This document shows, in pieces, positions 15,849-24,252 of a stretch of DNA of 32,095 nt; position 1 is the first letter of the stretch, and each line of letters begins with the position of its first letter. The translations under genes were made by a program, and so were the position numbers. Source of the DNA: Herbaspirillum sp. YR522 (lineage in GTDB: Bacteria > Pseudomonadota > Gammaproteobacteria > Burkholderiales > Burkholderiaceae_D); contig NZ_AKJA01000137.1 in assembly GCF_000282575.1 (NCBI RefSeq), positions 1 through 32,095 of the forward strand. Reading direction: 5' to 3'. A model generated the notes under the pieces. It made no database searches and had not been told where the DNA came from. It worked only from the letters and a program-made list of their open reading frames with translations.

Positions 15849-16649
15849 ATGTTGGAGAACCGCCTTGAAGTCAGGAACCTCAGTCACTCTTTCATCAAGT
15901 CCAACGATGAAGAGATCCGTATCTTCCAGAATCTCAATTTCGCTGTCGGCCGCGCCGAGATCGTAGCCATCGTCGGCCGCAGCGGTGCCGGCAAGAGCAC
16001 CCTGTTCAATCTCATCTCGGGCCTGCTCAAACCCAGCGCCGGCAAGATCGCCCTGGGCGAACGCGACGATGGCAGCGCGGGCAGCATCGCCTACATGTTG
16101 CAGAAAGACCTGCTGCTGCCCTGGCGCACCATTGTCGACAACGCCGTGCTGGGCATCGAACTGCACCGCAAGGTGACCGCTGCCGACCGCGAGCGTGCAC
16201 TGGCGATGCTGGATCGTTATGGCTTGCGCTCGGTAGCCAATGCCTATCCGCATTCCTTGTCTGGCGGCATGAAGCAACGCGTGGCATTGACCCGCACCCT
16301 GCTGGCCGGGCCGACCGTGGTGTTGCTGGACGAACCCTTCTCCGCGCTCGACTACGAAACCCGGTTGATGCTGGAAAACGACGTCATCGAACTGACCCGC
16401 ACCGAGGGCACCAGCGTGATCCTGGTCACGCACGACATCGATGAAGCCATCGCCATGAGCAACCGTATCGTGGTGCTGGGCGGGCGCCCGGCCAAGATCA
16501 CCCGCGAAGAAAGCATCGTGTTGACGGTGGAAGGCAGCGATGGCCTGCGCGACGCCGTCACCGCGCGCGGCGCACCGGAATTCCCGCGCTATCACAAGTC
16601 CATCTGGAACGCGCTGCGGGCCAGCGACGTCGCCCACGCCAGCACCTGA
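15849..16649 (+). CDS. ABC transporter ATP-binding protein (NitT/TauT family)
   Basis: A 266-residue ATPase of the nitrate/sulfonate/taurine-type importer family. Motifs in order: Walker A GRSGAGKS, Q-loop YMLQKDLLLPW, signature LSGGMKQRVAL, Walker B VVLLDEPFSALD and switch His in LVTHDIDEA. Start choice is open. ATG 15849 (MLENRLEVRNLSHSF) gives the usual family N-terminus with GGGAG nearby, though close. ATG 15795 would add 18 residues that look non-coding, has no ribosome site and overlaps the operator-like half-site. It is first in an operon with permease, binding protein and amidase. Confidence 0.93.
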   Translation: MLENRLEVRNLSHSFIKSNDEEIRIFQNLNFAVGRAEIVAIVGRSGAGKSTLFNLISGLLKPSAGKIALGERDDGSAGSIAYMLQKDLLLPWRTIVDNAVLGIELHRKVTAADRERALAMLDRYGLRSVANAYPHSLSGGMKQRVALTRTLLAGPTVVLLDEPFSALDYETRLMLENDVIELTRTEGTSVILVTHDIDEAIAMSNRIVVLGGRPAKITREESIVLTVEGSDGLRDAVTARGAPEFPRYHKSIWNALRASDVAHAST

Positions 16650-16658
16650 GAGGGATCC

Positions 16659-17423
16659 ATGAAAAAGAAAAACAACGGTGCCACCGCCATCGTCGTCACC
16701 ATCCTGGTGATCATGGTGGTGCTGTGGCAGATGGCGGCGCAGGTGGGACTGATCAACGGCCAGTTGCTGGGGTCGCCGCTGGGCATCTACAAGTCGGCGC
16801 TGGTCGGTTTCACCAAGGGCCAATTGTTGTGGGATACCTGGGTCACGCTGGCCGAGACCGTCCTTGGCCTGGTGGTGGGCAGCACCCTGGGCATCGTGCT
16901 GGGGCTGGTGCTGTGGTTCTATCCACGCCTCTCGGACATCATCGAGCAGTTCGCCATCCTGCTCAACAGCATCCCCAAGATCGCGCTGGGTCCGCTGATC
17001 ATCATCTGGTTCGGATCGGGCATGGTATCGAAGGTCTGGCTGGCCGGTATCTCCACCTTTGCGGTGGCCATGATCTCTGCCTGCGCCGCGGCCCAGGAGG
17101 TCGATCGCGACCTGCTGAACCTGTTCAAGTCATTCAAGGCGCAACGCGCCATGGTGTTTCGCAAGCTGATCCTGCCGGCCTCGATTCCGTGGATCTTCTC
17201 CATCTTGCGCATCAACATCGGATTCGCGCTGATCGGCGCGGTGGTAGGCGAATTCATCGCCTCCGAAAGCGGGCTGGGCCATGCGGTATTCGTCGCCGGC
17301 TCGCTGTTCGATCTCAACACGGTCTGGCTGGGCGTGCTCATCCTGACGCTGATGGCAGCCGTGCTCACCTGGATAGTCCAACTCACCGAAGAAAGGATCG
17401 TTTCATGGAAAGTCGAACAATGA
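16659..17423 (+). CDS. ABC transporter permease (NitT/TauT family)
   Basis: A 254-residue inner-membrane permease with about six helices; the first is TAIVVTILVIMVVLWQMAAQ. The cytoplasmic EAA-type loop is around AAQEVDRDLLNLFKSFKAQR followed by LILPASIPWIF, where the ATPase docks. It starts 9 bp after the ATPase stop with GAGGGATCC before the ATG, and its end overlaps the binding-protein gene, so it is translationally coupled to both. Confidence 0.93.
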   Translation: MKKKNNGATAIVVTILVIMVVLWQMAAQVGLINGQLLGSPLGIYKSALVGFTKGQLLWDTWVTLAETVLGLVVGSTLGIVLGLVLWFYPRLSDIIEQFAILLNSIPKIALGPLIIIWFGSGMVSKVWLAGISTFAVAMISACAAAQEVDRDLLNLFKSFKAQRAMVFRKLILPASIPWIFSILRINIGFALIGAVVGEFIASESGLGHAVFVAGSLFDLNTVWLGVLILTLMAAVLTWIVQLTEERIVSWKVEQ

Positions 17424-18388
17424 CGTACCTGCGCACGCTGGTCGGCACCGCGATGGTCAGCGGCTGCCTTGCGCTCGCTCCCGCGCAAGCCGCCGAGAAG
17501 GCCGTGATCTACCAGGCCTTCCAATCCATCCAGTACCTGCCCTTGTACGTGGCGATCAACGAAGGCCTGTTTACCAAGCATGGCCTGGAGGTGCAGAAGG
17601 TGACCGCCGGCGGCGGCGCGCAGGGGGTGGCCGCGGTCATCGGCGGGCACGCCGACTTTTCGCTGCAGGACCCGATGACGGCGGTGCTGGCCAATCTCAA
17701 GGGTGCCTCGCTGACCAATGTGGCGATGGTGGTATCGGGCGTGCCGGTATGGATGGTGGCACCGGGCGATTCGCCCATCAAGTCGGTGGCCGACCTGAAG
17801 GATCAGACCATCTCGGCCGCCCTGCCGCCGTCGACCAGCACCTACCTGCTGCAGAACCTGCTCAAGGAAAAAGGCCTGTCGGCGGTCAAGTTGAACACGG
17901 TGGCCATCGGCACCGAGATCTCGCCGGTGACCGCCGGGCGTGCGGCCGCGGCCACGCTCTACCAGCCACAGGTGGAACAGGCCCTGGCCAACGGCTACCG
18001 GATCGTGCATGACTTCGCCAAGCAATACGATGGCGTGTATGCGTTCTCTACCATCGATACCCTGAAGTCGACCGTCCAGAAGCGTCCGCAGATGGTGCAG
18101 AGCTTCGTCAACGCCATTGCCGACGCCGAAAAGCTGATGCAGACCTCGCCCCAGGTGGCCTTCAAGGTAGCGGTGGCGGAATTCCCATCGCTCGACAAGG
18201 CGGTGGTGGAAGCGGCGGTCAAGCGCATGCTAGCACAGAAGATCTACCCGGCCACCCCGTCGATCTCGCGCCAGGCCTTCCAGGCCGGGCTCGACCTGCA
18301 GATTTCGATCGGCAACATCAAGCAGGGCGAGGTAACCTACGAAAGCGCGGTCGACAACAGCTTCGCCGAAAAGGCTTCCAAGCCCTGA
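17405..18388 (+). CDS. ABC transporter substrate-binding protein (NMT1/SsuA-like)
   Basis: A 327-residue periplasmic binding protein. An N-terminal export signal (TYLRTLVGTAMVSGCLALAP) is probably cut after AQA. VSGC inside it resembles a lipobox, so lipidation cannot be excluded. The mature start VIYQAFQSIQYLPLYVAINE, with GLFTKHGLEV, is typical of NMT1/SsuA/TauA-like domains. The ATG at 17405 follows AAAGGA at good spacing and overlaps the permease by 19 bp; ATG 17420 (ATGA overlap) is an alternative. The ligand is unknown; the downstream amidase suggests an amide or other nitrogen compound. Confidence 0.92.
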   Translation: MESRTMTYLRTLVGTAMVSGCLALAPAQAAEKAVIYQAFQSIQYLPLYVAINEGLFTKHGLEVQKVTAGGGAQGVAAVIGGHADFSLQDPMTAVLANLKGASLTNVAMVVSGVPVWMVAPGDSPIKSVADLKDQTISAALPPSTSTYLLQNLLKEKGLSAVKLNTVAIGTEISPVTAGRAAAATLYQPQVEQALANGYRIVHDFAKQYDGVYAFSTIDTLKSTVQKRPQMVQSFVNAIADAEKLMQTSPQVAFKVAVAEFPSLDKAVVEAAVKRMLAQKIYPATPSISRQAFQAGLDLQISIGNIKQGEVTYESAVDNSFAEKASKP

Positions 18389-18455
18389 CGCCCGACTGTC
18401 CATGCGCGGCGCCACCGACTGTCGACGTGGCGCCGCCTCCCGAAAGGATCCGAAC

Positions 18456-19721
18456 ATGAGTAGCTCCAACACCCCAGGTGCCGGCGATGCATTGGCCGCC
18501 GCCATGCGCGCGGCCGAACAGCTCGATGGCACGCTCAAGGCCTTCGTCCATCGTCCCGTGTCGTACGCCATGCCGGGTCCTGCCGCCGGCCCGCTGGCCG
18601 GCATCCCGGTCGCCGTCAAGGACTTGATCGATACGGCCGACATGCCCACCACCTACGGCTCGAAGGTATTCGCCGGCCATCGTCCGCAACACGACGCCTG
18701 GATCGTCGCCAAGCTGCGCAGCCTGGGGGCGGTCATCTTCGGCAAGACCGTCACCACCGAATTCGCCTGGCGTGACGCCGGCCCTACCGTCAACCCATGG
18801 AACCCCGCCCATAGCCCGGGCGGTTCGTCGAGCGGCTCGGCCGCCGCGGTAGGCGCCGGCATCGTCGATATCGCCCTGGGCACCCAGACCGTCGGCTCGG
18901 TCATCCGCCCCGCGTCGTATTGCGGCGCGATCGGCTACAAACCCACCTTCGGCCTGATCCCGACCGATGGCGTCCACGACCTCGCGCCTTCACTGGATCA
19001 CCTCGGCTTCATCACCTCGAGCGTCTACTGGGCCGCCGTATGCCACGCGCTGGTCGCGCGCGACGGCAGCGTGGCCGCACCAGCATCGCCGGCGCGGTTC
19101 GAAGCGCTCAAGCCGCGCCGCATCGGCCTTTATCGCTCTTCGCAATGGAGTCAGGTTGCCGCCGACGTGCAGCACAATTTCGAGGCCGTGGTAAAGCGCC
19201 TGCAAGCGCACGGCGTGCAATGCGAAACGGTCGAGCTGAGCGACGACATCGTCGCCCTCAACGCGCTGACCACCGAGATCCTGTCGTTCGAAGGATGCGC
19301 CGCGATCCAGGGCGAGATCGCCGGCCGCGAAGAACTGGCCGGCCCCTATACCCGCGAACTGGTCGCCCGCGGCCAGGCCATGGACGAGGTCGAGTACGGC
19401 GCCGCGATCGAAAGGCTGGACACCTTGCGCGAGCATGCCAACGACTGCTTCGGGCAATTCGACGCCATCATCTCGATCACCTCGCCCACCACCGCGCTAC
19501 CGGGCCTGGAAAAGACCGGCGACGCCTCTTTCTGCGCCCCGGCGACCTTGCTGGGCCTGCCGGCGGTGAGCGTGCCATCGGGCTTTTCGGGTGAGCTGCT
19601 GCCATATGGAGTGCAACTGATCGGACGCAGCGACGACGACCTGGCGCTGCTGGGCATGGCCCAATGGCTGTCGGAGGTATTGCCTGGATTGCGGCGCCCG
19701 GCACTGCCTGTGCCACAATAA
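18456..19721 (+). CDS. Amidase (amidase signature family)
   Basis: A 421-residue hydrolase. The Ser-cisSer-Lys triad is visible: Lys55 in PVAVKDLID, cis-Ser125 in GGSSSGSAAAV and nucleophile Ser148 in TVGSVIRPASYCG, with spacing normal for the family. It would hydrolyse a carboxamide to acid plus ammonia or amine. ATG 18456 is chosen because AAAGGA precedes it. It lies 67 bp after the binding-protein gene in the same direction, so it probably acts on the imported compound. The family is broad (amides, carbamates, aryl-acyl amides), so the substrate is not assignable. Confidence 0.92.
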   Translation: MSSSNTPGAGDALAAAMRAAEQLDGTLKAFVHRPVSYAMPGPAAGPLAGIPVAVKDLIDTADMPTTYGSKVFAGHRPQHDAWIVAKLRSLGAVIFGKTVTTEFAWRDAGPTVNPWNPAHSPGGSSSGSAAAVGAGIVDIALGTQTVGSVIRPASYCGAIGYKPTFGLIPTDGVHDLAPSLDHLGFITSSVYWAAVCHALVARDGSVAAPASPARFEALKPRRIGLYRSSQWSQVAADVQHNFEAVVKRLQAHGVQCETVELSDDIVALNALTTEILSFEGCAAIQGEIAGREELAGPYTRELVARGQAMDEVEYGAAIERLDTLREHANDCFGQFDAIISITSPTTALPGLEKTGDASFCAPATLLGLPAVSVPSGFSGELLPYGVQLIGRSDDDLALLGMAQWLSEVLPGLRRPALPVPQ

Positions 19722-19783
19722 GGCAGACACCCGCCAGAGCGGGGCGCGACCCCGCCGTTCGAGACACCAGCCCGATCCGACGC

Positions 19784-20440
19784 ATGAGCAAAGCCTTCAA
19801 GACCATCGAACAGCAGGTACTGAGCCTGTTGCGCAACGACATCCTGCGCGGCCATTACCAGCCTGGCGACAGGCTGCGCCAGGACCAGGTGGCGCGGCGC
19901 TTCGAGGTCAGCACCACTCCGGTGCGGGAAGCCTTCCGCGGCCTGCGCTCGGAGGGGCTGGTGACCATCGACGCCAACAAGGGGGTGGTGGTCAAGGGGC
20001 TTACCGTGAGCGATGTGGCCGAGATCTACGAATTGCGCATTGCACTGGAGCCCTTGCTGGCAAAGAAATCGGTGGCGACCATCGCGCCCGGATCGCTGCA
20101 GGCCGCCACTGCGGTGCACCAGCAGATGTGCGCGACCGTCGACCCGCACCAATGGTCGTCGCTGAATCGCGAATTCCACCTGCACCTGATGAAGAGCCAG
20201 GAGCAGTCGCGCCTGTTCGAGATCGTCAGGAACCTGCTGGTGGTGGCCGAACCCTATGTGTCGCTGTCGATGTTCCTGCATCCGCGCATCCAGCAGACCG
20301 ACAATGAAGAACACGGCATGATGCTGGAGGCTTATCGCAAGAAGAACGGCCGCGCCGTCGAGAAGGTGGTGCGCCAGCACCTGGAACAGACGCTGGCAGC
20401 CATCCAGGATGCGGTCGAGCAACAGACGCTGGAGCAGTAG
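19784..20440 (+). CDS. GntR family regulator, FadR subfamily (FCD domain)
   Basis: A 218-residue regulator. The winged helix lies at about 8-75 (LRNDILRGHYQPGDRLRQDQ, then VSTTPVREAFRGLRSEGLVT). The FCD domain follows with metal-ligand positions Asn and His in LNREFHLHL, His in EEHGMM and His in RQHLEQT. It starts at ATG 19784 (MSKAFKTIEQQVL); a longer frame from 19664 runs into the amidase. It lies 62 bp after the amidase, closing the cluster, and is the likely binder of the palindrome at 15771-15787. Its ligand may be the transported compound or the acid product. Confidence 0.9.
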   Translation: MSKAFKTIEQQVLSLLRNDILRGHYQPGDRLRQDQVARRFEVSTTPVREAFRGLRSEGLVTIDANKGVVVKGLTVSDVAEIYELRIALEPLLAKKSVATIAPGSLQAATAVHQQMCATVDPHQWSSLNREFHLHLMKSQEQSRLFEIVRNLLVVAEPYVSLSMFLHPRIQQTDNEEHGMMLEAYRKKNGRAVEKVVRQHLEQTLAAIQDAVEQQTLEQ

Positions 20441-20531
20441 GCCGGCACCGGCGTCGGGAAATGCCTGATAGGCAACATGGGGCGACAGCGGCAACATGGG
20501 CTCATCCGACAAGTCATGGAGCAAGCCCCTC

Positions 20532-20900
20532 ATGAACAAGACCGCTATGATTGCCGCCTCTCGCGTGGACGAACGCCGTGCGCTGACCAGCTGGATGGCG
20601 CTGCACGAGATCGATATCCTGAGCGCCGCCAATGGCATCGAAGCCATCGAGCAGATGGCCGTGGCGCCGCCCGACCTGGTCCTGGCGCAGCTGAGCATGA
20701 ACGACATGAGCGGCCTGCGGCTGGCGCACTACATGAAATCGCACCCCGGCTTCAGTCATGTACCGGTGATCCTGCTGTGCCAGAACCGGCGCGAGATGGA
20801 ACTTGCCAATGGCCAGTGGCCGACTTTCCTGTTCGAGGCGCCGGTCAATGTGGCCTTGATCTCCGAACTGCAGCGCGAGCTGGGCGAACTGGTCTGCTGA
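20532..20900 (+). CDS. Degenerate receiver-domain protein (no phosphoacceptor Asp)
   Basis: A 122-residue stand-alone receiver fold. It aligns by eye with the receiver at 23619-24056: PDLVLAQLSMNDMSGLRLAHYM here against HLVLTDMSMPNMDGIELARYV there. The phosphoacceptor Asp is Gln53, the conserved Ser/Thr after beta4 is Cys83, and the Lys-Pro after beta5 is replaced by Ala-Pro (FLFEAPV). It therefore cannot be phosphorylated in the usual way and may act as a constitutive or ligand-controlled partner. ATG 20532 is chosen; GGAG lies about 10 bp upstream. It follows the GntR gene by 91 bp, with no clear functional link, and ends before a bidirectional terminator. Confidence 0.8.
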   Translation: MNKTAMIAASRVDERRALTSWMALHEIDILSAANGIEAIEQMAVAPPDLVLAQLSMNDMSGLRLAHYMKSHPGFSHVPVILLCQNRREMELANGQWPTFLFEAPVNVALISELQRELGELVC

Positions 20901-20915
20901 ACCTGGCGGCGCACG

Positions 20916-20957
20916 AAAAAAACCGAAGCTGGACTGACGTTCAGCTTCGGTTTTTTT
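20916..20957. terminator. Bidirectional Rho-independent terminator
   Basis: The stem AACCGAAGCTG (20921-20931)/CAGCTTCGGTT (20942-20952) is flanked by A5 on the left and continues into a T7 run on the right, so it works on both strands. It ends the receiver gene (plus) and the MHS transporter gene (minus), which converge here. Confidence 0.92.
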
Positions 20958-20979
20958 GCGTCCGGCAGAGCCGGATTGG

Positions 20980-22299
20980 TCAGGCCTTGTTGGCCTTGTA
21001 GCCCTTGCTGCTCATCGGTACCAGGGCCAGCACCAGGCCCAGGATCGACAGCGCCAGCACGTAGTGCGCCGGGCCCTGCGGGTCCTGCTTGATCCACAGC
21101 GAGATCAGGATGGGCGTGAGGCCGCCGAATACCGCGTAGGCCATGTTATAGGCGAACGACAGTCCCGAAAAACGCACCGCCGGTGGAAAGGCACGGGTCG
21201 ACACGATCGGCGTCAACGCGATGCTGCCCACGAACAGGCCCACCAGCGCATAGCCCCATACCAACGACTCCGGCGTACCCGGCAGTTGGCCGTAGAACCA
21301 GACCGTCGACAGCGCCAGGCCACCCCAGCCGATCAACATCGTGGGCAAGGTGCCGATGCGGTCGCACAGCCAACCCACCAGCAGGCAACCGATGGTCAGC
21401 GTCAGCGTGCCGGCACAATTGGCCTGCATCACCAGCTTGGGCGGCAGACGATGCACCGTCTGCAGATAGGCCGGCGTCATCAGGATCACCACCACGATCG
21501 CGCCCGACAGGCACCAGGTCATGCCGGCGGTCAACAGGCAGGCGGCGCGGTGTTCGCGCAATACGGTCTTGAGCGGCATCTCGCGCGACTGCGCGCGACG
21601 CACGGCCAGTTCCTTGAAGACCGGCGTTTCTTCGAGATAGCGACGCAGATAGACCGATACCAGCCCGAACACGCCCCCCAGGATAAAGGGAATACGCCAG
21701 GCGAAATCGGTGACCTCGCCCGGTTCGAAGACGCTGTTGATGAAGATGCCCATCAACGAACCCAGCAGGATACCGCCGGTAATGCCGGCGGTGAGCGCAC
21801 CGACGCCGAAGGCATAGCGATTGGCCGGCACGTGCTCGGCCACGAACACCCAGGCGCCTGGCATCTCGCCGCCGATGGCGGCCCCCTGCAGGGCGCGCAT
21901 GAGCAGCAGCATGATCGGTGCGGCCACGCCGATGCTGGCGTAGGTCGGCAACAGGCCGATCACCAGGGTCGGCACCGCCATGAGGAAGATCGACAGCGTG
22001 AACATGCGCTTGCGACCGATCACATCGCCATAGTGGGCAATGATGATGCCGCCCACCGGCCGCGCCAGGTAGCCGGCGGCAAAGATGCCGAAGGTCTGCA
22101 GCATGCGCAGCCATTCCGGCATGTCGGCCGGAAAGAACAGCTTGCCGACCACGGCGGCGAAGAATACGTAGATGACGAAGTCGTAGAACTCCAGCGTGCC
22201 GCCTAGCGCGGACAGGCCAAGCGTCTTGTAGTCGGACGAGGTAAGAGGACGATGCCGGGACTCATTGAGCGCCCCGGTGAATTCAACAGGAGTGGACAT
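20980..22299 (-). CDS. MFS transporter, metabolite:H+ symporter (MHS) family
   Basis: A 439-residue, 12-helix transporter. GGTLEFYDFVIYVFFAAVVG in the first helix and the loop motifs ARPVGGIIIAHYGDVIGRKR and RALQGAAIGGEMPGAW place it in the MHS group with ProP, ShiA and KgtP-like proteins, which import osmolytes or organic acids with protons. The ATG at 22299 (MSTPVEF) is preferred to an upstream TTG at 22323. The promoter seems to lie about 130 bp upstream. The neighbours do not reveal its substrate. Confidence 0.9.
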   Translation of the reverse strand: MSTPVEFTGALNESRHRPLTSSDYKTLGLSALGGTLEFYDFVIYVFFAAVVGKLFFPADMPEWLRMLQTFGIFAAGYLARPVGGIIIAHYGDVIGRKRMFTLSIFLMAVPTLVIGLLPTYASIGVAAPIMLLLMRALQGAAIGGEMPGAWVFVAEHVPANRYAFGVGALTAGITGGILLGSLMGIFINSVFEPGEVTDFAWRIPFILGGVFGLVSVYLRRYLEETPVFKELAVRRAQSREMPLKTVLREHRAACLLTAGMTWCLSGAIVVVILMTPAYLQTVHRLPPKLVMQANCAGTLTLTIGCLLVGWLCDRIGTLPTMLIGWGGLALSTVWFYGQLPGTPESLVWGYALVGLFVGSIALTPIVSTRAFPPAVRFSGLSFAYNMAYAVFGGLTPILISLWIKQDPQGPAHYVLALSILGLVLALVPMSSKGYKANKA

Positions 22300-22763
22300 G
22301 GCTTTCAACAATCGACAGGCCAACCCCGACGATGTCCTGGCAGGGCCACGAGCAGCGGGGTCGAGCAGCTGGTTTGGGTTCGAATGGATGCATCGCGGAC
22401 AGCGGGGCCCGCAGAAGGCAGACTTGGAGAAATACGTATATAAAAATATTACGGATTAACGCCAAAACTGCAGTAATGATACCCGAAAGCGGGAAATCTT
22501 TCGCGACGCAGCATTTAATGCCGCCAAATAGGCATCCCACAGCATGCGAATCGTGGGGATGCGACATCCGGTGGGATGATGATCGCAAGCCTGCGCTGAT
22601 GATGCATCGCGGCCGGGAAACGCCGCCATTCAATGCGAGCCAATGATGATTTCTTACATTCCCAATGCGTTCGAGGTAAAACGCTGCAAACTAATTCGAG
22701 ACGACTTTACAACGATCCAGCTGGTGCGCGGGCTGGCAATTGAGAATCGCGAGCCCGTTGCGT
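22300..22763. other. Intergenic region and leader of the MHS transporter
   Basis: A 464-bp gap with no firm gene. It holds the minus-strand promoter at 22437-22465 and a leader of about 130 nt. On the plus strand a 53-codon frame at 22298-22459 has a good AGGAG, but no recognisable product. An inverted repeat GCATCCCAC (22532-22540)/GTGGGGATGC (22553-22562) with one bulge lies further right, before the stop of the OmpR-type regulator. Confidence 0.4.
22437..22465 (-). promoter_or_regulatory. Sigma-70 promoter candidate for the MHS transporter
   Basis: On the minus strand TTGGCG (22460-22465) and TATATA (22437-22442) are 17 bp apart in an AT-rich patch. Transcription would begin near 22430, giving a leader of about 130 nt before the ATG at 22299. 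Confidence 0.5.
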
Positions 22764-23474
22764 TCATGGTTCGAGCGAAACGTCGATCTCGGCGCTGCGT
22801 CGCAGCATCAGGAAACCTTCGCCATAGATGTTGCGGATCTGCATCGGCGGATTGGCCAACGAGCGCAATTTCTGGCGTACGCGGTAGATCAGGGCGTCGA
22901 TCCGGTGGGCGTCGTACTCTTCGGCGCCGGACTTGAGCAGGTCGAACAGCTGGCTGTGGCTGACCGGATAGTTCGGGCTTTGCAGCAGTGCCGCCAAGGC
23001 CGTGCTTTCCTTGTCGGTGAACTGCAGCATCACGGCGGTACTGTCGGAGAGCCGGCCGGACTTGCGGTTGAAGCGCCACTTCTCGGATTGCGGTGCAATC
23101 TGGTGCGCCGCGGTCTTCATGCGGCGCGCCAGCGCGGTGAGCGTGGCGGCGACTTCTTCGAGCTTGACCGGCTTGACCATATAGTAGTCGGCGCCGTCGC
23201 TCATGCTGCGCACGCGTTCTTCGAGACGGGTCTTGGCCGTCAGGATGACGATACCCATCGAAGGGAAGCGTTGGCGCATGGCGGCCAGGTCGGGAAGCAG
23301 GTTGCCATCGGGAAGGATGGCGTCGGCGATGAGGATATCGGGTTGGCTGCTGCGCAGTACATCAAGCGCTTCGCCACGGCTGGCGCATTGGCTGACGTCA
23401 TATGCCAACGCACCGACTCGCGCTGCGAGCTGGCTGCGCCATTCGATTTCGCCTTCAACAATCAGTACTTTCAT
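22764..23474 (-). CDS. OmpR-type response regulator
   Basis: A 236-residue two-domain regulator. The receiver occupies about 1-118, with acidic residues in VEGEIEW (Glu in place of the usual Asp pair), phosphoacceptor Asp in DILIADAILPDG, Thr in VILTAK and Lys in YMVKPV. The C-terminal winged helix (about 135-230) includes FTDKESTALAALLQ, then the recognition helix region HRIDALIYRVRQKLRSL and the wing IRNIYGEGFLML. It would bind DNA when phosphorylated by a histidine kinase, but none is encoded nearby. It lies downstream of two receivers and a KaiC-like gene in the same direction, with a gap of 144 bp, so it may be separately transcribed. Confidence 0.92.
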   Translation of the reverse strand: MKVLIVEGEIEWRSQLAARVGALAYDVSQCASRGEALDVLRSSQPDILIADAILPDGNLLPDLAAMRQRFPSMGIVILTAKTRLEERVRSMSDGADYYMVKPVKLEEVAATLTALARRMKTAAHQIAPQSEKWRFNRKSGRLSDSTAVMLQFTDKESTALAALLQSPNYPVSHSQLFDLLKSGAEEYDAHRIDALIYRVRQKLRSLANPPMQIRNIYGEGFLMLRRSAEIDVSLEP

Positions 23475-23618
23475 CTAATTAGTGCTCCGGGCGAAGCTGT
23501 TTTTATGACCGCCGCCACCGTCGCCACACCCATCAGGGAACGCGGCTCCGAAGCCCCCTGGGGTGGCGGCGATGATTCCATAATCACAACGTTATACAGA
23601 AAATATCCGTCAGGAAAC

Positions 23619-24056
23619 TCATAAAATCTCGCAGTTATTTCTCGCAAAATGGGGCGCGCCACTGCTCAGCAAACGGCCTACCGTTTCCAGCAGGTAGTCC
23701 ATCGAACAGGGCTTGAGCAGGAACGCTGCGATCTCCGGAAAGTCGACCGCCGCGCGTGGCAGGTTGGCGCTGATCAGCGCCACCGGGATGTGCCGGAAGT
23801 CGTCGTGGGCCTTGACGTAGCGCGCCAGTTCGATGCCGTCCATGTTGGGCATGCTCATGTCGGTCAGCACCAGGTGCGGCATGCATTCGTGCATGCGCTC
23901 GATGGCTTCGCGGCCGTCGCCGGCGGCAATGGCCGACATGCCGTTGTTCTGCAGGATCTCGCACAGGAGCTCGCGCGAATCGGCGTGATCTTCCACCACC
24001 AGTATGGTCTTGCGCACCTTTTCACCAGCGTGCCCGCTGGCATTGACTACTGCCAT
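23619..24056 (-). CDS. Stand-alone receiver (response regulator) protein
   Basis: A 145-residue single receiver domain (about 15-130). Present: acidic pocket VVEDHADS, phosphoacceptor Asp in LVLTDMSMPNMDG, Ser in ALISAN and Lys in FLLKPCS. No output domain is present, so it must act by binding partners, as CheY or Spo0F does. The start at 24056 is set by GGGAGG six bases upstream; an ATG at 24062 touches that site. It is on the minus strand between the KaiC-linked receiver and the OmpR-type regulator. Confidence 0.88.
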   Translation of the reverse strand: MAVVNASGHAGEKVRKTILVVEDHADSRELLCEILQNNGMSAIAAGDGREAIERMHECMPHLVLTDMSMPNMDGIELARYVKAHDDFRHIPVALISANLPRAAVDFPEIAAFLLKPCSMDYLLETVGRLLSSGAPHFARNNCEIL

Positions 24057-24252
24057 TTTCATCCTCCCTCATCGGACCTTTCCAAGGTTCCGGTAGGGTG
24101 ATATTGGCGCTACGGGGCACTTCCGGGTATCGGGATTTTCCTGAGCAAAATGGCAACATTGACCATGCCTTGGCGCAAGGCAATGCAGCCCTGTCGCGGC
24201 AGGCAATGCGGGCATTCGGGGAGAGGAAGGTAAAAAGCGGCGAGCGCCAGGG

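Noticed and set aside
16724-17404. Upstream extension of the substrate-binding protein frame through the permease gene
   Set aside because: The extension is out of frame with the permease and reads as Arg/Gly/His-rich nonsense. The signal peptide and ribosome site place the start at 17405 or 17420.
20956-22206. Long plus-strand open frame opposite the MHS transporter
   Set aside because: Low-complexity His/Gln/Arg/Asp-rich product with no recognised motif. The opposite strand encodes a full transporter with all family motifs.
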